This document shows, in pieces, positions 60,987 through 64,000 of a stretch of 64,000 nt of DNA; the first letter of the stretch is position 1, and each line of letters begins with the position of its first letter. The translations under genes and the position numbers were made by a program. This DNA comes from JAHDHW01 sp963793295 (GTDB lineage: Bacteria > Bacteroidota > Bacteroidia > Chitinophagales > Saprospiraceae). The notes under the pieces are model-generated. The model ran no database searches, was not told where the DNA came from, and saw only the letters and a program-made list of their open reading frames with translations. Where the stretch lies: assembly GCA_963793295.1 (NCBI GenBank), contig CAWBZX010000028.1, positions 186,001 through 250,000 of the forward strand, read 5' to 3'.

Positions 60987-62216
60987 TTATAGATTTTGAT
61001 AGATGGCGTGAAACTGTTCTCCTCTGTTGTCCCAGTTAAAATATTGATCAAACCTTTGTCGCGCACTTTTACTCATCTCCTTCAAAAGTTGCGGGTCCTG
61101 ATATAAGCTTGATATTCCGTTACTTAGCGCGTTTACTGTACTATTATAATCCTGCTCCGGGACAGCGATGCCACAACTTTTATCAATAAATTCACCAGGG
61201 CCATAATTGTCCAAACAAATCACAGGTAATCCAAAGGATAGTGCTTCTGCTACTACCATCCCGGCTCCTTCATGAGAAGGAAAAATAAAAGCCGAGCTGT
61301 TTTTATACAGTTCCATTAATTCATTTCGTTCGATCCAATCAATAAATCGGACATTTTGTTGGATTCCTTTCTTTTTAACTAAAGTTTGTAAAAAATGCTT
61401 TTCTGGACCGCTTCCTACAATAAGTAGTTCACAATTGTTTTTCCCCTTTCCATTCGTCTTGGAAATAAAATCGGCAAAAGAAGCTATACTTAAATCAAAT
61501 CCTTTTAGGGGTACCAACCTGCCAGCTGAGATCAGTGTAAATTTGTCATTGCTCTTTTCTAAATTAAATCCAAAATCTTCGGTAGCAACTGAAGGAATGA
61601 TACTGTATTTATCTTTTGAAAGTTGAATAACTTTCGGTACACTGCTGTTCATACACAATACATATTCGGCTTTGTCAATGGACCTTTTCAATCCAATAGA
61701 AAAATTCCAAAAAAGCTTTTTTACCATCCAGGTCAGGCGATCTTTTACTAAATATTTAATTTTATAAGGGCTTAAATATTGAGACGGAATTTGAGGATGG
61801 TGACCAATTGGCCCCCAAACGAAAGGTGCTCCGAGTTTATACAAGTAAGAGGGGGTCCAGTCGTTGTGGAAATTCAAATTATGAACGATGTCATATTGAA
61901 TCTTTTGTTTGGAAATATAACCAGGGATCGCTTTTTGCCACATCCAATAATAAAGCATGGCTCCTCTACTTTTTTTCTTCCAGAAACGCATCCATTTGGG
62001 CAAATCAAAATAAAGGAATTGCATGTTTTCGTAAAGGGAATCCGGATTTTCCGCCATGTATTTTTCGATGTTATCTCTGTTGTTCTTTCTCGTTATTGCA
62101 ATTACTTTATTAAACCTTGCAATCTGGTACAAAGCATTCCAACCCATGCCATCTTCGGATCCTTTGTAAGGATTTACCGCGTAAGCTGTAGCTAATATGG
62201 TTTTATTATTTTTCAT
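60987..62216 (-). CDS. Glycosyltransferase family 4 protein
   Basis: 409 residues from the ATG at 62216. The frame is open a further 31 codons upstream, but that stretch lies inside the acyltransferase gene and the ATGA overlap with its stop makes 62216 the natural start. The N-terminal part has TILATAYAVNPYKGSEDGMG, an EPS-type glycosyltransferase start. The donor domain shows FIFPSHEGAGMVVAEALSFG with the E-x7-E-like motif. The next gene follows after three bases. Translation is probably coupled. Confidence 0.92.
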   Translation of the reverse strand: MKNNKTILATAYAVNPYKGSEDGMGWNALYQIARFNKVIAITRKNNRDNIEKYMAENPDSLYENMQFLYFDLPKWMRFWKKKSRGAMLYYWMWQKAIPGYISKQKIQYDIVHNLNFHNDWTPSYLYKLGAPFVWGPIGHHPQIPSQYLSPYKIKYLVKDRLTWMVKKLFWNFSIGLKRSIDKAEYVLCMNSSVPKVIQLSKDKYSIIPSVATEDFGFNLEKSNDKFTLISAGRLVPLKGFDLSIASFADFISKTNGKGKNNCELLIVGSGPEKHFLQTLVKKKGIQQNVRFIDWIERNELMELYKNSSAFIFPSHEGAGMVVAEALSFGLPVICLDNYGPGEFIDKSCGIAVPEQDYNSTVNALSNGISSLYQDPQLLKEMSKSARQRFDQYFNWDNRGEQFHAIYQNL

Positions 62217-62902
62217 ATCTTTTCTTTTATTAATTTTGCAGGAACACCGCCAATGATGCTGTTTGAAGGAAAAGATTTGGTAACAACAGCTCCTGCAGCT
62301 ATGATGCAACCGTTACCGATTTCAACGCCATCTAAAATGGTGACTTTGCTACCGATCCAGCAATTTTGGCCAATTTTGATCCCTTGCCGGGTAACGCCCT
62401 GAAAACGGATAGGCAATGCTAAATCTGAGTAGTTGTGATTTTCCGGATGGCAGCTAAAGTATTGACCTGCAATGCAATCATCTCCAATTTCTAGGCCACC
62501 TGCACCTCCGAGATAAGCGTATTCACCTATCCCCACGTTGTTACCAATTTTTATAAATTCACCGAGGTCATTAAAAGTCGTTGAAACGATAATTCTGCTA
62601 TAAGCTCCAATCCCTACATGATCTCCTATTTTGACACCTTTTTTACTTAATGCGCTGATATACACGCTCTTACCTAGTTTTAAAAACTTTCCCCATTTGA
62701 TTTTGGGCAGGTTAAAAAATCGAACGCCAGAACCAAACATTGCTCCTTTTGGATTCCTGAAATAGATCAACAACCACATGGCTCTTAGCAGGCTCCAGCC
62801 CTCGATCCAGATAAATTGAAGCAATGCTAAATTGCTAAGTTCCGGATCAAATCGAAAAGCAGGATTACGAAATTGGATCATATTTTCAATAATTTTTTTC
62901 AT
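62213..62902 (-). CDS. Hexapeptide-repeat acyltransferase (left-handed beta-helix)
   Basis: O-acetyltransferase-like protein of 229 residues that probably acetylates a sugar of the surface polysaccharide. The N-terminal third is not part of the helix. From about residue 75 the hexapeptide repeats begin (ISALSKKGVKIGDHVGIGAY). The segment YFSCHPENHNY near residue 150 holds the likely catalytic His. The C-terminal part IAAGAVVTKSFPSNSIIGGV is the usual maltose/galactoside-acetyltransferase-type end. It overlaps the next gene by four bases and starts one base after the P-loop gene upstream. Confidence 0.9.
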   Translation of the reverse strand: MKKIIENMIQFRNPAFRFDPELSNLALLQFIWIEGWSLLRAMWLLIYFRNPKGAMFGSGVRFFNLPKIKWGKFLKLGKSVYISALSKKGVKIGDHVGIGAYSRIIVSTTFNDLGEFIKIGNNVGIGEYAYLGGAGGLEIGDDCIAGQYFSCHPENHNYSDLALPIRFQGVTRQGIKIGQNCWIGSKVTILDGVEIGNGCIIAAGAVVTKSFPSNSIIGGVPAKLIKEKI

Positions 62903-62903
62903 T

Positions 62904-64000
62904 TTAGGCTGCTTGATGATTTACTCGGTGAATGATCGTATCCAATGTGGTTTCCAGATCTGTATTTTCAATTGAAACATAGCTTTTACTGGAGTCTCTT
63001 TCATTTAGTTGTTCAAAAAGAGTGTGGTATTTTTTGGTAAGCTGTTCAATGGTTTTTGTATCTAATTCCTTTTTTCGGGAACGTATCAATTCAGGATCTG
63101 CGTATAGGAAAAAATTGAGCTCGGGCTTGATAAGAAAATGATATCCCAATCGAGTCAAAGCGGAAGGAAGCTGAATATTGCTTCGCCGACTGTCATTGAT
63201 GAAGTCGAAGTAATATCGATCATATAACACCACGTAACCACGAAAAATATATTTAAAGTAAACCACAAATTGGCCAAACAAATAATCCGCGTAGTAGTAA
63301 CAGAACCTTAAAATGGAAGATAAAAAACTCGTATTTTTTCCCTGACGTGGTAAGCGGGAAGCTGCTTCTTTTTCTGCGTTAGCTTTGCCTTTTGTCCAAG
63401 CGCTCAAAATCGGTAAAACGGAGGGTCGGTGTCGAATCACGACAACTCTTCTGCGCAGTTGTTTTTCTAAATTATATTTAACCTTTTCAATTATAGTTGA
63501 TTTGCCGGCTCCATCCACCCCGCTAAACGTGATGATCATTCCCGGGTTATAAATCGCTTCTTTTGCGGTATCCAGCAGGTAAAGCGTTTGATTTTTAAGT
63601 TTTTGAAAACCATTATTAGCTTTTTGCTTGCTAATTAGTTTTTTCAATTCCAGCGCTGAACCATAAATGTTTTGCACAACCTGATAAAGTTGTTGGTCAA
63701 TAGAGTTCTCGCTTTCTTTTAGCGTTTCTGAAATTTGTAAATATTTTTCTGGGACAGAAGCCTTATTTAAGGTGTAGAAAAGGACAATAAAACGAGCGAG
63801 TTCCATTGAGTTGGGAATTTTTACCTGAAAGTCATTCAAAGTAGCTGACTGGATTAAATCTTGAACATCCATCATTACCGTGGCTTTTCTTTTTAACTTC
63901 CAAATAAGGTCAAGGCTCAATGAACTGCCATCCTTGCAAACCAGTTTCAGATCAGTCATATAAGATTTCTTGATGACTTTGCTTTTCAAAACCAGTGGAT
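62904..64000 (-). CDS. P-loop kinase-like protein of the polysaccharide cluster (5' end outside the window)
   Basis: The frame is open to the right edge with no stop, so the visible 365 codons are probably the C-terminal part of a longer protein. The second half is a thymidylate-kinase-like P-loop domain: FSGVDGAGKSTI, a VLYDRYYFDFINDSRR segment and a lid-like region rich in Arg/Lys. The part before it (DLKLVCKDGSSLSLDLIW) recalls the end of a nucleotidyltransferase-like domain often fused to such kinases in capsule clusters. No substrate can be assigned. First visible gene of the minus-strand cluster. Confidence 0.8.
   Translation of the reverse strand, partial: PLVLKSKVIKKSYMTDLKLVCKDGSSLSLDLIWKLKRKATVMMDVQDLIQSATLNDFQVKIPNSMELARFIVLFYTLNKASVPEKYLQISETLKESENSIDQQLYQVVQNIYGSALELKKLISKQKANNGFQKLKNQTLYLLDTAKEAIYNPGMIITFSGVDGAGKSTIIEKVKYNLEKQLRRRVVVIRHRPSVLPILSAWTKGKANAEKEAASRLPRQGKNTSFLSSILRFCYYYADYLFGQFVVYFKYIFRGYVVLYDRYYFDFINDSRRSNIQLPSALTRLGYHFLIKPELNFFLYADPELIRSRKKELDTKTIEQLTKKYHTLFEQLNERDSSKSYVSIENTDLETTLDTIIHRVNHQAA

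Overview
The window is AT-rich bacterial DNA from a member of the Bacteroidota, most likely in or near the Saprospiria (Saprospiraceae-like). The phylum call rests on several things seen here. There are five large secreted proteins with type IX secretion (T9SS) C-terminal sorting domains, a PorP/SprF-type outer-membrane protein and many PKD-type domains. Several promoters fit the Bacteroidota pattern TTG-N19/20-TAnnTTTG, and Shine-Dalgarno sites are scarce. The family-level call is inference from the domain repertoire.

Layout. 1-4.3 kb: partial rseP, rsmE, a PH-like membrane protein, a T9SS cargo with cohesin-like and dockerin-like parts, a DUF4159 protein and PspC. 4.4-9.6 kb: a frameshifted DUF2201/VWA gene, a membrane-anchored PKD-like protein, the lytic transglycosylase MltA, a methyltransferase and a DUF3467 protein. 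9.9-14.3 kb: an efflux operon (adaptor, MacB-like permease, TolC) with no ATPase gene. 14.5-18.6 kb: a 1370-residue SBBP/PKD/SprB-repeat T9SS protein. 18.8-26.9 kb: ruvB, a small lipoprotein, an isocitrate dehydrogenase gene split by a one-base insertion, an A-type Fe-S carrier, a split 5'-nucleotidase pair, dnaA and a small lipoprotein. 27.6-37.0 kb: a porP/sprF-like gene followed by a 2740-residue adhesin-like protein with 17 Ig-like repeats and nine C-terminal PKD domains. This pair is flanked by the two longest gene-free stretches of the window.

37.7-46.0 kb: an unknown secreted protein, then a TetR-controlled ABC-2 exporter operon (TetR, TolC, HlyD, two ATPases, two permeases). It resembles the E. 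coli cecR-ybhGFSR set, but with the ybhF ATPase halves encoded as two genes. 46.1-48.8 kb: two paralogous T9SS proteins built from 24-residue leucine-rich (receptor-L-like) repeats. 49.2-56.9 kb: a DUF481 beta-barrel protein, a CbpA-like J protein, ClpB, thioredoxin, a small unknown protein, a stand-alone LigD-type polymerase/primase domain and exonuclease III. 57.1-57.3 kb: tRNA-Pro(UGG) and tRNA-Ser(GCU) with a near-ideal promoter and a terminator. 57.5-64 kb: a minus-strand surface-polysaccharide cluster (P-loop kinase-like protein, hexapeptide acyltransferase, three glycosyltransferases, WecA-like initiator transferase) that continues past the right edge.

Together the genes describe a cell with a heavy investment in T9SS-exported adhesins and polysaccharide, two tripartite-type exporters, and ordinary housekeeping functions. 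No insertion sequence, prophage, CRISPR array or rRNA gene was seen. The most notable observations are the two frameshifted genes, the three-domain super-repeat in the giant adhesin, the lone PolDom primase, the L-repeat gene pair, and a recurring kind of G-poor spacer inside both efflux operons.
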